Below are positions 25,717 through 35,031 of a DNA stretch of 64,000 nucleotides, in pieces (the stretch's first letter is position 1; each line of letters begins with the position of its first letter). The DNA is from Muricomes sp049840515. Its GTDB lineage: Bacteria; Bacillota; Clostridia; Lachnospirales; Lachnospiraceae. Location of the stretch: positions 1 through 64,000 of the forward strand of contig JASGKW010000009.1 of NCBI GenBank assembly GCA_049840515.1, given 5' to 3'. Position numbers and translations under genes: made by a program. Under the pieces are notes generated by a model. It did no database searches, had not been told where the DNA came from, and saw nothing but the letters and a program-made list of their open reading frames with translations.

Positions 25717-28700
25717 ATGCCACAGAGAACCGACATTCACAAGGTATTGATTATCGGATCAGGCCCCATCATCATCGGGCAGGCCTGCGAGTTCGACTAT
25801 TCAGGCACTCAGGCCTGTAAGGCGCTGAAAAAGTTAGGATATGAGATTGTCCTGGTTAATTCCAACCCCGCAACAATTATGACAGACCCGGAAACCGCCG
25901 ATGTCACCTACATTGAGCCACTGAATGTAGAGAGACTGGAACAGATTATTGCAAAGGAGCGTCCTGATGCATTGCTCCCGAATCTTGGCGGACAATCCGG
26001 GCTGAATTTATGTTCAGAGCTTTCTTCCAAAGGAATTTTGGAAAAATATCAGGTTCAGGTTATCGGAGTTCAGGTTGATGCCATTGAGCGTGGGGAAGAC
26101 CGAATCGAATTCAAAAAAGCTATGGATGCGCTTGGCATCGAAATGGCCCGCAGTGAGGTGGCATACTCCGTGGAAGAAGCGCTCTCCATCGCAGACGAGC
26201 TGGGATATCCTGTAGTTCTCCGCCCCGCATATACCATGGGCGGTGCAGGCGGCGGTCTTGTTTACAATAAGGAGGAGCTGAAAACCATATGCGCGCGGGG
26301 CCTCCAGGCAAGTCTTGTGGGCCAGGTTCTTGTAGAAGAGTCCATCCTCGGGTGGGAAGAGCTGGAGCTGGAGGTTGTCCGGGACAAAGACAATCATATG
26401 ATAACCGTGTGTTTTATTGAAAATATTGACCCCCTGGGTGTACATACCGGAGATTCCTTCTGTGCTGCCCCAATGCTTACCATTTCCCAGGATTGTCAGA
26501 AACGCCTTCAGGAACAGGCATATAAAATCGTAGAGTCTGTTCAGGTTATCGGCGGCACCAATGTACAGTTTGCCCATGACCCGGTGACTGACCGAATCAT
26601 TGTAATCGAAATTAATCCCAGAACTTCCCGTTCTTCTGCGCTTGCCTCTAAAGCGACAGGTTTCCCTATTGCCCTTGTTTCCGCCATGCTTGCCACAGGA
26701 CTGACCTTAAAGGATATCCCCTGTGGAAAATATGGCACGTTAGATAAATATGTTCCCGACGCAGATTATGTTGTAATTAAATTTGCACGCTGGGCCTTTG
26801 AAAAATTTAAGGGGGTGGAGGATAAACTCGGCACTCAGATGCGCGCGGTAGGCGAGGTCATGAGTATCGGAAAGACCTATAAAGAGGCATTTCAGAAAGC
26901 CATACGAAGTCTGGAGACCGGATGTTACGGGCTGGGACATACAAAAGACTTTGACCAGAAAACAAAAGAAGAACTTCTCTCACTTTTGATTACTCCATCC
27001 AGCGACCGCCATTTCATAATGTATGAGGCACTGCGCAAAGGTGCCGCAGTGGAAGAAATTTATGAAATCACCAAGGTAAAAACTTATTTTATTGAACAGA
27101 TGAAAGAACTGGTGGAGGAAGAAGAGGCTTTGACGAAGAAAAAGGAGAAGCTTCCTTCTGATGCGCTGCTTATATCAGCAAAAAAGAATGGTTTTTCCGA
27201 CAAATATTTGAGCCAGATTCTTGACATACCGGAAAGCAACATCCGAAACCGCCGTATAGAAATAGGCATGGAGGAGCATTGGGAGGGCGTTCACGTGAGC
27301 GGTACTGAGGACAGTGCCTACTATTACTCTACCTACAACGGAAACGACAAAAATCAGATAAAAGAAGATAAACCTAAGATTATGATTCTTGGGGGCGGGC
27401 CAAACCGCATCGGGCAGGGAATTGAATTTGATTACTGCTGTGTCCACGCTTCCCTTGCATTAAAAGAGCTGGGCTTTGAGACAATCATTGTAAACTGCAA
27501 CCCGGAAACTGTCTCCACAGATTATGACACCTCTGATAAACTGTATTTTGAGCCGCTGACTCTGGAAGACGTTCTGAGCATTTACAAGAAAGAAAAGCCA
27601 CTCGGCGTCATTGCACAATTTGGCGGCCAGACCCCGCTGAATCTGGCGGCGGATTTGGAAGCAAACGGCGTTCATATACTGGGAACAGCCCCCTCCGTTA
27701 TAGATTTAGCCGAAGACCGGGATTTGTTCCGGGATATGATGGAAAAATTAGAAATTCCAATGCCTGAGTCGGGAATGGCCGTCAATGCGAAGGAAGCGAT
27801 TTCCATTGCACAGAAAATCGGCTACCCTGTTATGGTTCGCCCCTCCTACGTATTAGGCGGGCGCGGCATGGAAGTTGTTTATGATGACGAAAGCATGAAA
27901 AATTATATGGCGGCCGCTGTGGGGGTAACACCGGACCGTCCAATCCTCATAGACCGCTTCCTGAACCATGCGCTGGAATGCGAGGCCGATGCAATCAGTG
28001 ACGGCACCCACGCATTTGTGCCCGCGGTTATGGAACACATTGAGCTGGCAGGCATACACTCCGGTGACTCTGCATGCATCATCCCTCCTGTACATATTTC
28101 TGAGGAAAACATAAGGACAATTAAAGAATATACCAGAAAAATCGCAGAGGAAATGCACGTGAAAGGGCTTATGAATATGCAGTATGCCATTGAGGACGGC
28201 AAAGTCTATGTGTTGGAAGCAAACCCGCGGGCCTCCAGGACCGTGCCCCTTGTGTCTAAGGTTTGCAACATCCGTATGGTGCCGCTGGCAACAGATATCA
28301 TCACCTCAGAGATTACAGGAAGGCCCTCCCCGGTTCCGACTCTAAGAGAACGAAATATTCCATACTATGGTGTCAAAGAGTCTGTCTTCCCATTCAATAT
28401 GTTCCCCGAGGTAGACCCGGTGCTGGGGCCAGAAATGCGCTCTACAGGGGAAGTTCTGGGACTTTCCGCCTCTTATGGGGAGGCTTTTTATAAAGCACAG
28501 GAGGCAACCCAGACAAAGCTTCCGCTGGGCGGAACTGTATTAATCTCTGTCAACAGAAAAGATAAACCGGAAGTGGCGGAGATTGCAAAGATTTTTGCTG
28601 AAGATGGGTTCAAAATCATAGCCACCGGAACCACCTGTGACCTGCTCGTTCAAAATGGCATCAGCGCGGAGAAAGTAAATAAACTATATGAGGGAAGACC

Positions 28701-28947
28701 CAATATACTAGATATGATTACCAACGGCAAAATTGATTTGATTGTAAACACCCCTGCCGGCAAAGAGAGCGTCCATGACGACAGCTACCTGAGAAAAGCA
28801 GCCATCAAGGGCAAGATTCCATATATAACAACTATGGCCGCCGCAAAAGCGACAGCCAGAGGAATCCATTATATAAAAGAACACGGTAACGGACAAGTGA
28901 TATCCATTCAGGAAATGCACAGCAGAATTTCAGATTTAAAAGCATAA
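25717..28947 (+). CDS. carB: Carbamoyl-phosphate synthase large subunit
   Basis: A 1076-residue enzyme making carbamoyl phosphate from ammonia, bicarbonate and two ATP for pyrimidine and arginine synthesis. Two homologous ATP-grasp halves are seen: IIGSGPIIIGQACEFDYSG starts the first, and ILGGGPNRIGQGIEFDYCC starts the second near residue 560. The C-terminal MGS-like allosteric domain covers about residues 935-1076. The ATG at 25717 has AGGAGG upstream; an in-frame extension to 25669 does not. Length is normal. The glutaminase subunit gene carA is not adjacent, which is unusual. Confidence 0.96.
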   Translation: MPQRTDIHKVLIIGSGPIIIGQACEFDYSGTQACKALKKLGYEIVLVNSNPATIMTDPETADVTYIEPLNVERLEQIIAKERPDALLPNLGGQSGLNLCSELSSKGILEKYQVQVIGVQVDAIERGEDRIEFKKAMDALGIEMARSEVAYSVEEALSIADELGYPVVLRPAYTMGGAGGGLVYNKEELKTICARGLQASLVGQVLVEESILGWEELELEVVRDKDNHMITVCFIENIDPLGVHTGDSFCAAPMLTISQDCQKRLQEQAYKIVESVQVIGGTNVQFAHDPVTDRIIVIEINPRTSRSSALASKATGFPIALVSAMLATGLTLKDIPCGKYGTLDKYVPDADYVVIKFARWAFEKFKGVEDKLGTQMRAVGEVMSIGKTYKEAFQKAIRSLETGCYGLGHTKDFDQKTKEELLSLLITPSSDRHFIMYEALRKGAAVEEIYEITKVKTYFIEQMKELVEEEEALTKKKEKLPSDALLISAKKNGFSDKYLSQILDIPESNIRNRRIEIGMEEHWEGVHVSGTEDSAYYYSTYNGNDKNQIKEDKPKIMILGGGPNRIGQGIEFDYCCVHASLALKELGFETIIVNCNPETVSTDYDTSDKLYFEPLTLEDVLSIYKKEKPLGVIAQFGGQTPLNLAADLEANGVHILGTAPSVIDLAEDRDLFRDMMEKLEIPMPESGMAVNAKEAISIAQKIGYPVMVRPSYVLGGRGMEVVYDDESMKNYMAAAVGVTPDRPILIDRFLNHALECEADAISDGTHAFVPAVMEHIELAGIHSGDSACIIPPVHISEENIRTIKEYTRKIAEEMHVKGLMNMQYAIEDGKVYVLEANPRASRTVPLVSKVCNIRMVPLATDIITSEITGRPSPVPTLRERNIPYYGVKESVFPFNMFPEVDPVLGPEMRSTGEVLGLSASYGEAFYKAQEATQTKLPLGGTVLISVNRKDKPEVAEIAKIFAEDGFKIIATGTTCDLLVQNGISAEKVNKLYEGRPNILDMITNGKIDLIVNTPAGKESVHDDSYLRKAAIKGKIPYITTMAAAKATARGIHYIKEHGNGQVISIQEMHSRISDLKA

Positions 28948-28979
28948 CAGAAAACGAAAAATTGTCAGGGAATTGCCCT

Positions 28980-29675
28980 TTAAGGGGCGTCTATAATAAA
29001 GATTCCCAAATCTTTTTTCTGGGGCAGATAAAAAGGGAAGTCCTCCCGTCCGGTCTCCATTAAATGGGCCTTTAGACAGCGGTCTATTTCATGGTCAGAC
29101 AGCGTGTCGTATTTCCCTTTTACAAAGTCCCTCGCATCATCTTTGGACACCAGAGGCTGTCCAAATTCAAACGCATCTTGTATTACTTCATAGGTGCAGC
29201 CTGCCCGATCCAGGAAATCTGAAATCTCCTGTACGGTCTCCCGTTTCTTGCTGTGCGCGCCCGGCCGTAATGACACATGACTGCTTGTGTGGACAACGCG
29301 AATCATACGCTTTTTGGCAAGCTTCCTGCATTCCATCATCAACTGAGGAGGGTAACCGAAGAAAGCCATCAGCACCACATCGAATTTGTCACGTATGTCG
29401 TGTACATCACAGCAGCGCACAGAAAGATTCGGCTGCTGAGTGGCATCATTCTCCAAAATGTCCAGTACAGTTTTATCCACATCCACGCAGGTGATGTGGG
29501 ATGCCGCAGGTGCCAGCAGTAAATCCAGACGGCCCAACCCGCAGCCCAGGTCGCACACTGTATCCTCTTTTTGAATATAAGGTGCTATTTTTTCTGCCAG
29601 CCGTGTCTGAAAATCGCCGTAACTGCTGGCATCCAGATACCATTCAATACTTTTTTTGTTCCAGGTAAAAGCCAC
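28980..29675 (-). CDS. Class I SAM-dependent methyltransferase
   Basis: A 231-residue Rossmann methyltransferase. Motif I is VCDLGCGLGRLDLL, motif II ITCVDVDKTVLDIL, and RCCDVHDIRDKFDVVLMAFFGYP covers motifs III and IV. The GTG start has AAGGAG eight bases upstream. It faces away from the NTPase gene with only 52 bases between them. Relatives occur beside metal-chelation and molybdenum-cofactor genes in clostridia, which fits the locus here; the substrate is unknown. Confidence 0.8.
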   Translation of the reverse strand: MAFTWNKKSIEWYLDASSYGDFQTRLAEKIAPYIQKEDTVCDLGCGLGRLDLLLAPAASHITCVDVDKTVLDILENDATQQPNLSVRCCDVHDIRDKFDVVLMAFFGYPPQLMMECRKLAKKRMIRVVHTSSHVSLRPGAHSKKRETVQEISDFLDRAGCTYEVIQDAFEFGQPLVSKDDARDFVKGKYDTLSDHEIDRCLKAHLMETGREDFPFYLPQKKDLGIFIIDAP

Positions 29676-29727
29676 TTGCTCATCTCCTTATCATGGAATA
29701 TAGTAAATAATGTTTGGAGGGATTACA

Positions 29728-30312
29728 TTGAAATTATTTTTACAGGGGCCCAGGCAAATCGGCAAATCCACTATTCTGCGCGATGCCCTGCTGCCCCACG
29801 AATCACATGCCGCGGGACTGATGGTGCAGCGTCTTTTTGAAAACGGTGCCATGTGTGGTTTTCGCGCCTGTGTCGTAGATGGCACATTGCCCGCCCTGAC
29901 GGGAGCCTATGAACAGGACCAAAGGGGTATTTTTCTTTACAACGGACATGCTTTTCCACATGTGCTGGAAGATGCTGTAGCAGAAGCCCTGACGCTGTGC
30001 AGGTCCCCACGCTGTACATTCATTATACTGGATGAAATCGGGGGAATGGAACTGCTTTCCACCGAGTTTATGCAGTATTTACAGGAGATACTTCTGTTGG
30101 AAAAGCCCTGCCTTGGTGTAATAAAATCCCGGGATAATCTTGCACACACTGCCTCCCGCTTAAAACTTGCAGACAAAATACTGCCTCTGCGCGATGCTTT
30201 GCAGCAGACACTGGAAGCCGACGGCAAAGTGCTCACCGTGACCGAGGAAAACCGCGCCGAAACACGCCAGATTGTAACTGCATTCATTAATGCATACCTT
30301 ATTGAACGTTAG
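29728..30312 (+). CDS. THEP1-like nucleoside-triphosphatase
   Basis: A 194-residue P-loop protein. The Walker A motif is LQGPRQIGKSTIL at the N-terminus, Walker B is FIILDEIGGMELLS near residue 100, and the order of blocks fits the THEP1/DUF2478 NTPase family. The start is TTG at 29728 with GGAGGG upstream. Its last codons (LIER) and stop lie inside the first dispersed hairpin repeat, so the repeat has set the C-terminus. Family members in clostridia are often linked to molybdenum-cofactor or metal-uptake genes, as here. Confidence 0.75.
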   Translation: MKLFLQGPRQIGKSTILRDALLPHESHAAGLMVQRLFENGAMCGFRACVVDGTLPALTGAYEQDQRGIFLYNGHAFPHVLEDAVAEALTLCRSPRCTFIILDEIGGMELLSTEFMQYLQEILLLEKPCLGVIKSRDNLAHTASRLKLADKILPLRDALQQTLEADGKVLTVTEENRAETRQIVTAFINAYLIER

Positions 30313-30356
30313 AAGTTCAATAAGTATACCTTCTTGAACATTAGTAGTTCAAGAAG
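30298..30356. repeat. Two copies of a dispersed hairpin repeat
   Basis: Copy 1: CTTATTGAAC (30298-30307), loop GTTAGAA, GTTCAATAAG (30315-30324). Copy 2: CTTCTTGAAC (30330-30339), loop ATTAGTA, GTTCAAGAAG (30347-30356), followed by TATAGCTT. The stem difference A-T versus C-G is compensatory. A third copy is at 46723-46747. Confidence 0.8.
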
Positions 30357-30390
30357 TATAGCTTACCAGCCCTATGATTTTATTTCAACC

Positions 30391-30436
30391 CCCAGCCGCA
30401 CAGATTCAATAACCTGTCAGGCTGGGTCTTTTTTTA
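30391..30436 (+). terminator. Terminator after the NTPase gene
   Basis: CCCAGCC (30391-30397) and GGCTGGG (30420-30426), with inner ACAG/CTGT pairing, then TCTTTTTTT. The rest of 30437-30580 shows no gene. Confidence 0.75.
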
Positions 30437-30581
30437 TTTACATCCCACAGCAGGTATCCATAGCACTCCTGAGTTTGCCGTCTCACAGTGCCGCCACGGC
30501 TTATCTGTTCCAGATAATGATAAATATGTTCTTCTGTTTCCTTACCCTCAGGGCTGTATAAATAGCCCCCTCCATTTTACA

Positions 30582-30617
30582 CAAAAGGCAGAAGGCACGA
30601 AATATGCACCTTCTGCC
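30582..30617 (-). terminator. Terminator of the ABC importer operon
   Basis: GGCAGAAGG (30587-30595) pairs with CCTTCTGCC (30609-30617), followed on the minus strand by TTTTGT. It lies 30 bases past the binding-protein stop. Confidence 0.8.
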
Positions 30618-30647
30618 GGTTATTGCCCAAATCTAACTTGCCCCAAT

Positions 30648-31793
30648 TTACTGCTTCTCTGCTTTTAAAGTAGAATTAGCCAGAAGCCCATCTACCTCTG
30701 TGTCGCTGAGGTCATAACGGTAGAACAAGCTGTAGAAGTCTTTCACTTCCTGCCTGATGTCATAATCAAACAACTCAGGGTACAAAAGGTTGCCCAGCCA
30801 ACGCACGCCAATGATGCGGTTTGACCCTGGCGGACGTCCAAGCCAGTTGTAGGGCTCAGCGGGAATCTGATAGTATTTCCCATTTTTAATGGCACTTAAG
30901 CCCGCCCAGGAGGCATCGTTGGCCGCCGTATCATAAATGCTGTTCTTTTCAAACATGATGACATCCGGGTCCCACGCCAGGAGCTGCTCCATAGAAATGG
31001 TGCCTCCGCCCTGCTGTACTTGAGCACTGTCCGCATCCACCACAATATCGGCACCCACCAGTTCATAAATCTGAGAGTGGATGGTATGTGAAAGAATCGT
31101 GGACAGTCCGTCTTCACCCTGACCGTAGTAAATGCGTACACGGTCCCCGGCAGGGATGGTTGCAGCTTTCTCCTTGGCATCTTCCAGAACCGTCTCACAG
31201 TAAGCGCCCAGCTCCTCGCCCCGCTTCTCTTCTCCCAGCAGCTTGCCCATGGTGCGGTAAGCTTCGGCATTCTGCTCCAGGTTTCCATCAATCAAAATAA
31301 CCGGAATACCAATCTGCTCCTGCAGAGCATCAAGGTCCGCCTTGTACTCTTCGTCCCATTCACCCACATCAATGATAACCTGAGGATTGCTGGTCATAAG
31401 CGCCTCGCGGTTAAAGCCTTCTGTGTTGTCATAAAACTTTCCATACTCTGGAAGCACCAGATATTTCTTATCCATATACTTTGCAGCATTTTCAGATGGC
31501 ACGCTAGACCAGCCTACAATAACCTCAGGCTTGACAGCGTAGACCATAATGTTGGCCAGAGGTCCGCCGCATGCAACCCTTGTGATATTGCGGGGCAGTT
31601 CTACCTCACGTCCCGTGGAATCAGTGAATGTGTAGGTTTCATTTTCCGCTGCCTTCGATTCCGTACTCTCTGTGGTCTCTGATTTTGGCTTGGCGGAAGA
31701 CGGCGTCTCTTTGTTGCATGCGGTCAGTGTAAATGCACATATCATAACCAGACACAACGCAAAACTTGTCAGTTTCATCCATTTCTTTCTCAT
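30648..31793 (-). CDS. FecB/BtuF-type substrate-binding lipoprotein
   Basis: A 381-residue class III binding protein. It has a lipoprotein signal (residues 1-26) with lipobox LTAC, a serine/threonine/glutamate-rich linker, then a TroA-like fold beginning TYTFTDSTGREVELP. Later blocks are ALMTSNPQVIIDVGEW and EQLLAWDPDVIMFEKN. The start MRKKWMK at 31793 is chosen for its AGGAGAG. It is the last gene of a permease-ATPase-binding-protein operon. The usual ligands are iron chelates, cobalamin or molybdate/tungstate; the neighbouring MoeA favours an oxyanion, but the sequence alone does not decide. Confidence 0.9.
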   Translation of the reverse strand: MRKKWMKLTSFALCLVMICAFTLTACNKETPSSAKPKSETTESTESKAAENETYTFTDSTGREVELPRNITRVACGGPLANIMVYAVKPEVIVGWSSVPSENAAKYMDKKYLVLPEYGKFYDNTEGFNREALMTSNPQVIIDVGEWDEEYKADLDALQEQIGIPVILIDGNLEQNAEAYRTMGKLLGEEKRGEELGAYCETVLEDAKEKAATIPAGDRVRIYYGQGEDGLSTILSHTIHSQIYELVGADIVVDADSAQVQQGGGTISMEQLLAWDPDVIMFEKNSIYDTAANDASWAGLSAIKNGKYYQIPAEPYNWLGRPPGSNRIIGVRWLGNLLYPELFDYDIRQEVKDFYSLFYRYDLSDTEVDGLLANSTLKAEKQ

Positions 31794-31813
31794 AGTCACT
31801 CTCCTTTTCTTTT

Positions 31814-32599
31814 TTATATTGTCATCGGCACGCAAACCTTCACCTGCCGCTGATCACGCCTCAAAATGACATCCGATATCTGAATTTCAATGCCATACAG
31901 AGTATTCAGGCTTTCCTCTGTCAAAATAGCTTCCGGAGTTCCCATAGCAAAATAGCTGTTGTGCCCCACCGCCAGCACCTTGTCCGCACACAAAAAAGCG
32001 TGGCCCGGCACATGGGTAATCATTACAATGGTGTAGCCCAGGCTTGCCAGCTTTTTCACCTGACCAAGCACTCTGGTTTCGTTGCCGTAGTCCAGATGTG
32101 CGGTAGGTTCATCCATCACCAGCAGGTTGGTATCCTGAGCCAAAGCTCTGGCAATCATCACCATCTGGCGCTCGCCGCCGCTCACCTCGGTATAATCCCG
32201 CTCTGCAAGATGCTCAATACCCATCAGTGCCAGCTTTTCATCCGCAAAATCAAAGTCCGCTCTGCCGGGGGATGAAAGCTCATGCATGTTGGGATTGCGC
32301 CCCATGGCCACCACATCCCGCACAGAATAGGGAAAAGGCGGGATATGTCCCTGAGGCACATAGGCCACCGTGCGGGCAAACTCTTTGGCAGAATATTTGT
32401 GATAGTCTTTTCCGGCCACCGCGATGGTACCGCCCAGAGGTTTGAGCAGCCCCAGAATTGTTTTGAACAATGTCGTTTTCCCGATGCCGTTGGGGCCAAT
32501 CAGGCAGACCACCTCTCCTTTGTTCACCTCAAATGACAGGGGCCCGATAATTGGCTTGTCCGGGTGATAGCCACAGACCAGATTTTCCACAGAAATCAT
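31814..32599 (-). CDS. FecE/BtuD-type ABC ATPase
   Basis: A 261-residue ATPase of the class III importer. Walker A is GPNGIGKTT, the Q-loop is VPQGHIPP, the signature VSGGERQMVMIARAL, Walker B LLVMDEPTAHLD, and the H-loop histidine is in MITHVPGHA. The start MISVENL at 32599 follows AAAGGGGA; the frame is open further upstream without support. It lies 16 bases after the permease gene and 20 before the binding protein gene. Confidence 0.92.
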   Translation of the reverse strand: MISVENLVCGYHPDKPIIGPLSFEVNKGEVVCLIGPNGIGKTTLFKTILGLLKPLGGTIAVAGKDYHKYSAKEFARTVAYVPQGHIPPFPYSVRDVVAMGRNPNMHELSSPGRADFDFADEKLALMGIEHLAERDYTEVSGGERQMVMIARALAQDTNLLVMDEPTAHLDYGNETRVLGQVKKLASLGYTIVMITHVPGHAFLCADKVLAVGHNSYFAMGTPEAILTEESLNTLYGIEIQISDVILRRDQRQVKVCVPMTI

Positions 32600-32615
32600 A
32601 CAATATCCCCTTTCA

Positions 32616-33629
32616 TTACACGAATCCTTTTTTTGAACGCGCCAGAAGGAAAAAGAAGAACGGTGCACCGATGATAGCGGTGATGATACTGAGCGGAATT
32701 TCCACAGTATGAAGCATACGTGCCACGGTATCCACCATCAGCATGAACGCACTTCCCACCAGCATGGCGGCGGGCAGCAGTTTCCTATAATTAGAACCCA
32801 CAATCATCCTCGCAAAATGAGGTACTACCAGCCCAATCCATCCAATATTTCCAGAAACACTGACTGAAAGAGAAGTCAATAAAGTAGCACAGGCAATGAT
32901 GAGCCAGCGGTACAAAATCACATTGACCCCTAACATGCGGGCCTCGTCATCTCCCAGAGACAGAATGTTTACCTTCCAGCGCACCAGTATCAAAATGACA
33001 CAGGCGGGCAGAAACAGCCAAAAAACCTTCAAGTCCTTAAGAGTGGTGGATGACAGACTTCCCATAAGCCAGAAAGTAATTGCAGGCAGCTTTGTCTCGG
33101 TGTCAGCCACAAATTTGGTAAAGGAAACAAAAGCGTTAAACAAACTGGAAACCAGCATGCCGCACAAAATAAGGTTGACAACGGAGGTCGCACGCCTTGA
33201 GACAATTTTGTCCATCGCCGCCACCAGTATTACAGCGATAATGCCTCCGAGAAAAGAGGAAAGCTGAATGCCTGAGGCGCTGGCCCCAAGCAGAATTGAT
33301 AAGGCTGCGCCAAAAGAAGCTCCGCTGGTAGCGCCCAACAAATCGGGAGACACCACTGGGTTTTTGAACAGACCTTGATACACCGCTCCGGACATGGATA
33401 AAGCGGCGCCTACAATCATTGCCAAAATGCTGCGGGGCAGCCGCACCCGCACAAGCGCCAACTGCCCTGTGCTCATCTCAGTGCCGGAAAACTGCGCTCT
33501 CAATGCATCAAATAAGGCATCTATGCTGACCGGATAACGCCCGATTGCCAGCGAAATAATAAAAACAACAATGGGCAGCGATATGAGAAATATAGGCTGC
33601 CAGGAAACTCTTCTTTTTTTACTGTTCAA
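32616..33629 (-). CDS. FecCD-family ABC permease
   Basis: A 337-residue permease with about nine to ten hydrophobic segments. Family markers are VRLPRSILAMIVGAAL, the NPVVSPDLLGATSGASFGAAL block, and NIGWIGLVVPHFAR. The start is TTG with AGGAAGAG upstream. It is the first gene of the operon read from the promoter at 33686-33714. The single permease gene implies a homodimer, as in BtuC and MolB. Confidence 0.92.
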   Translation of the reverse strand: MNSKKRRVSWQPIFLISLPIVVFIISLAIGRYPVSIDALFDALRAQFSGTEMSTGQLALVRVRLPRSILAMIVGAALSMSGAVYQGLFKNPVVSPDLLGATSGASFGAALSILLGASASGIQLSSFLGGIIAVILVAAMDKIVSRRATSVVNLILCGMLVSSLFNAFVSFTKFVADTETKLPAITFWLMGSLSSTTLKDLKVFWLFLPACVILILVRWKVNILSLGDDEARMLGVNVILYRWLIIACATLLTSLSVSVSGNIGWIGLVVPHFARMIVGSNYRKLLPAAMLVGSAFMLMVDTVARMLHTVEIPLSIITAIIGAPFFFFLLARSKKGFV

Positions 33630-33685
33630 ATAAATCTCTTCCTTTTTTCGATATGTTTTTGAAAATAACTTGGTTTTATGTTATC

Positions 33686-33714
33686 ATTATATATAAGACT
33701 GTGCGGCCTGTCAA
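33686..33714 (-). promoter_or_regulatory. Consensus promoter of the ABC importer operon
   Basis: On the minus strand TTGACA (33714-33709) and TATAAT (33691-33686) are 17 bases apart, a perfect sigma-A promoter. No clear operator is seen. The moeA gene is read in the other direction from the same 145-bp gap. Confidence 0.85.
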
Positions 33715-33774
33715 GATGATGCAAATTACTGCGCGGTATAAAACTAACGTATATGAAGGGAGCTGATAGCCACA

Positions 33775-35031
33775 ATGCAGGAAACATTACAGGAAAAAAC
33801 TTTGATTCCAAAGCGTGATGAAATGGTATCCATCATACAAAAAACACTAAAACCGGTCAGAAGAACTGAGAGTATCCCCTTTTACTCTGCCAGTGGACGA
33901 GTGTGCGCCGAGGATGTTTTCAGTTCCAACATACTTCCAAACTACCTCTCCAGCCGATTTGACGGCATCACCGTTCGATATGCAGATTTTGAAAACGGCC
34001 CGCCGGATACTTCCCGCTGGACTCCGGGTGAAGAGTATGCATATGGCAATACAGGAATTGCCATGCCTGATGGGTATGACACTTTAATCGCCATTGAAGA
34101 CGTGACCATTCGTGCCATAGGCATAGAAATCCATAAACAGCCGGAATACCGCGGCCAGATGGTAAACCCGGTGGGCGAGAATATGCAAAAAGGGGAGCGT
34201 CTGATTGCCAAAGGTACCGTGGTGACCCCCGCTCACGTCGGTCTTTTTGCCGCAGGCGGCATTTTACAGGTGAACGTGTATGCCAGGCCCCGCATAGGCA
34301 TTATTCCCACGGGCAATGAGCTGGTGCCGCCGACCCCATCCGTACCATTGAGAAAAAATGTAGATTCCAACAGCTACATGATAGCGGCCTATCTGTCCGA
34401 TTGGGGTGCAGAGCCCACAAGCTATCCCATTGCGCCTGATGATCCCCCTGCTATCGCTGCGGCTGTCCAAAAAGCGCTGGCAGAAAATGATGCCGCCATT
34501 ATTATCGCCGGTTCATCTCTGGGCACCAAGGACTACACAATCCGTGTAATGCATAAGCTGGGTGACGTGGTTGTGCCTGAACTGGCTCACGGCCCGGGGC
34601 GCAAAAGCAGCCTTTCAGTCATCGGCGGGAAACCGGTTCTTGGAATAGCCGGACCTCCCCTTGGGGCGCAAATCACCTGTGACCTTTATCTTTCTCCCTT
34701 TGTCTCTGCCCTGCGGGGGCTTCCCCATGTGAAGATGCAGACATTGGAGGTCATCTGTGATGATGCTTTTATTTCTCATGGGGTAGACTTTTGTGAGCGT
34801 GTGCATATATACAGGGCACCGGACGGATACCACGCCCGCGCCTCTTTTTCCCCAAAAACTACCCGTGCCCAGATGCAGGCCCTGTCCCAGGGCAACTTCT
34901 ACCGGGCGGCGGGAACACAATGTGAGCCAGGGGAACGCACCACCGTGGAGCTTCTGTGCCCTGTGGAATACCTGCCGGACCACGACGAGATGAATGAAAT
35001 TTTAGGAAAGGATGTGCAGCCTTATGAATAA
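33775..35031 (+). CDS. MoeA-family molybdopterin molybdenumtransferase
   Basis: A 418-residue protein of the MoeA/MogA type, which inserts molybdate or tungstate into molybdopterin. Blocks seen are the N-terminal FYSASGRVCAEDV, SRFDGITVRYAD (family: SxMDGYA), then the central ARPRIGIIPTGNELV with DSNSYMIAAYLSDWGAE. AAIIIAGSSLGTKDYT takes the place of the usual GGxSxGxxD, and VLGIAGPPLGAQ that of GLPGNP. These departures suggest a specialised paralogue rather than the housekeeping enzyme. GGGAG lies upstream of the ATG. It overlaps the next gene by eight bases. Confidence 0.88.
   Translation: MQETLQEKTLIPKRDEMVSIIQKTLKPVRRTESIPFYSASGRVCAEDVFSSNILPNYLSSRFDGITVRYADFENGPPDTSRWTPGEEYAYGNTGIAMPDGYDTLIAIEDVTIRAIGIEIHKQPEYRGQMVNPVGENMQKGERLIAKGTVVTPAHVGLFAAGGILQVNVYARPRIGIIPTGNELVPPTPSVPLRKNVDSNSYMIAAYLSDWGAEPTSYPIAPDDPPAIAAAVQKALAENDAAIIIAGSSLGTKDYTIRVMHKLGDVVVPELAHGPGRKSSLSVIGGKPVLGIAGPPLGAQITCDLYLSPFVSALRGLPHVKMQTLEVICDDAFISHGVDFCERVHIYRAPDGYHARASFSPKTTRAQMQALSQGNFYRAAGTQCEPGERTTVELLCPVEYLPDHDEMNEILGKDVQPYE

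Noticed and set aside
35012..35023. Upstream GTG start for the DUF364 gene
   Set aside because: The ATG at 35024 has the better-placed ribosome binding site and gives the usual short overlap with moeA.
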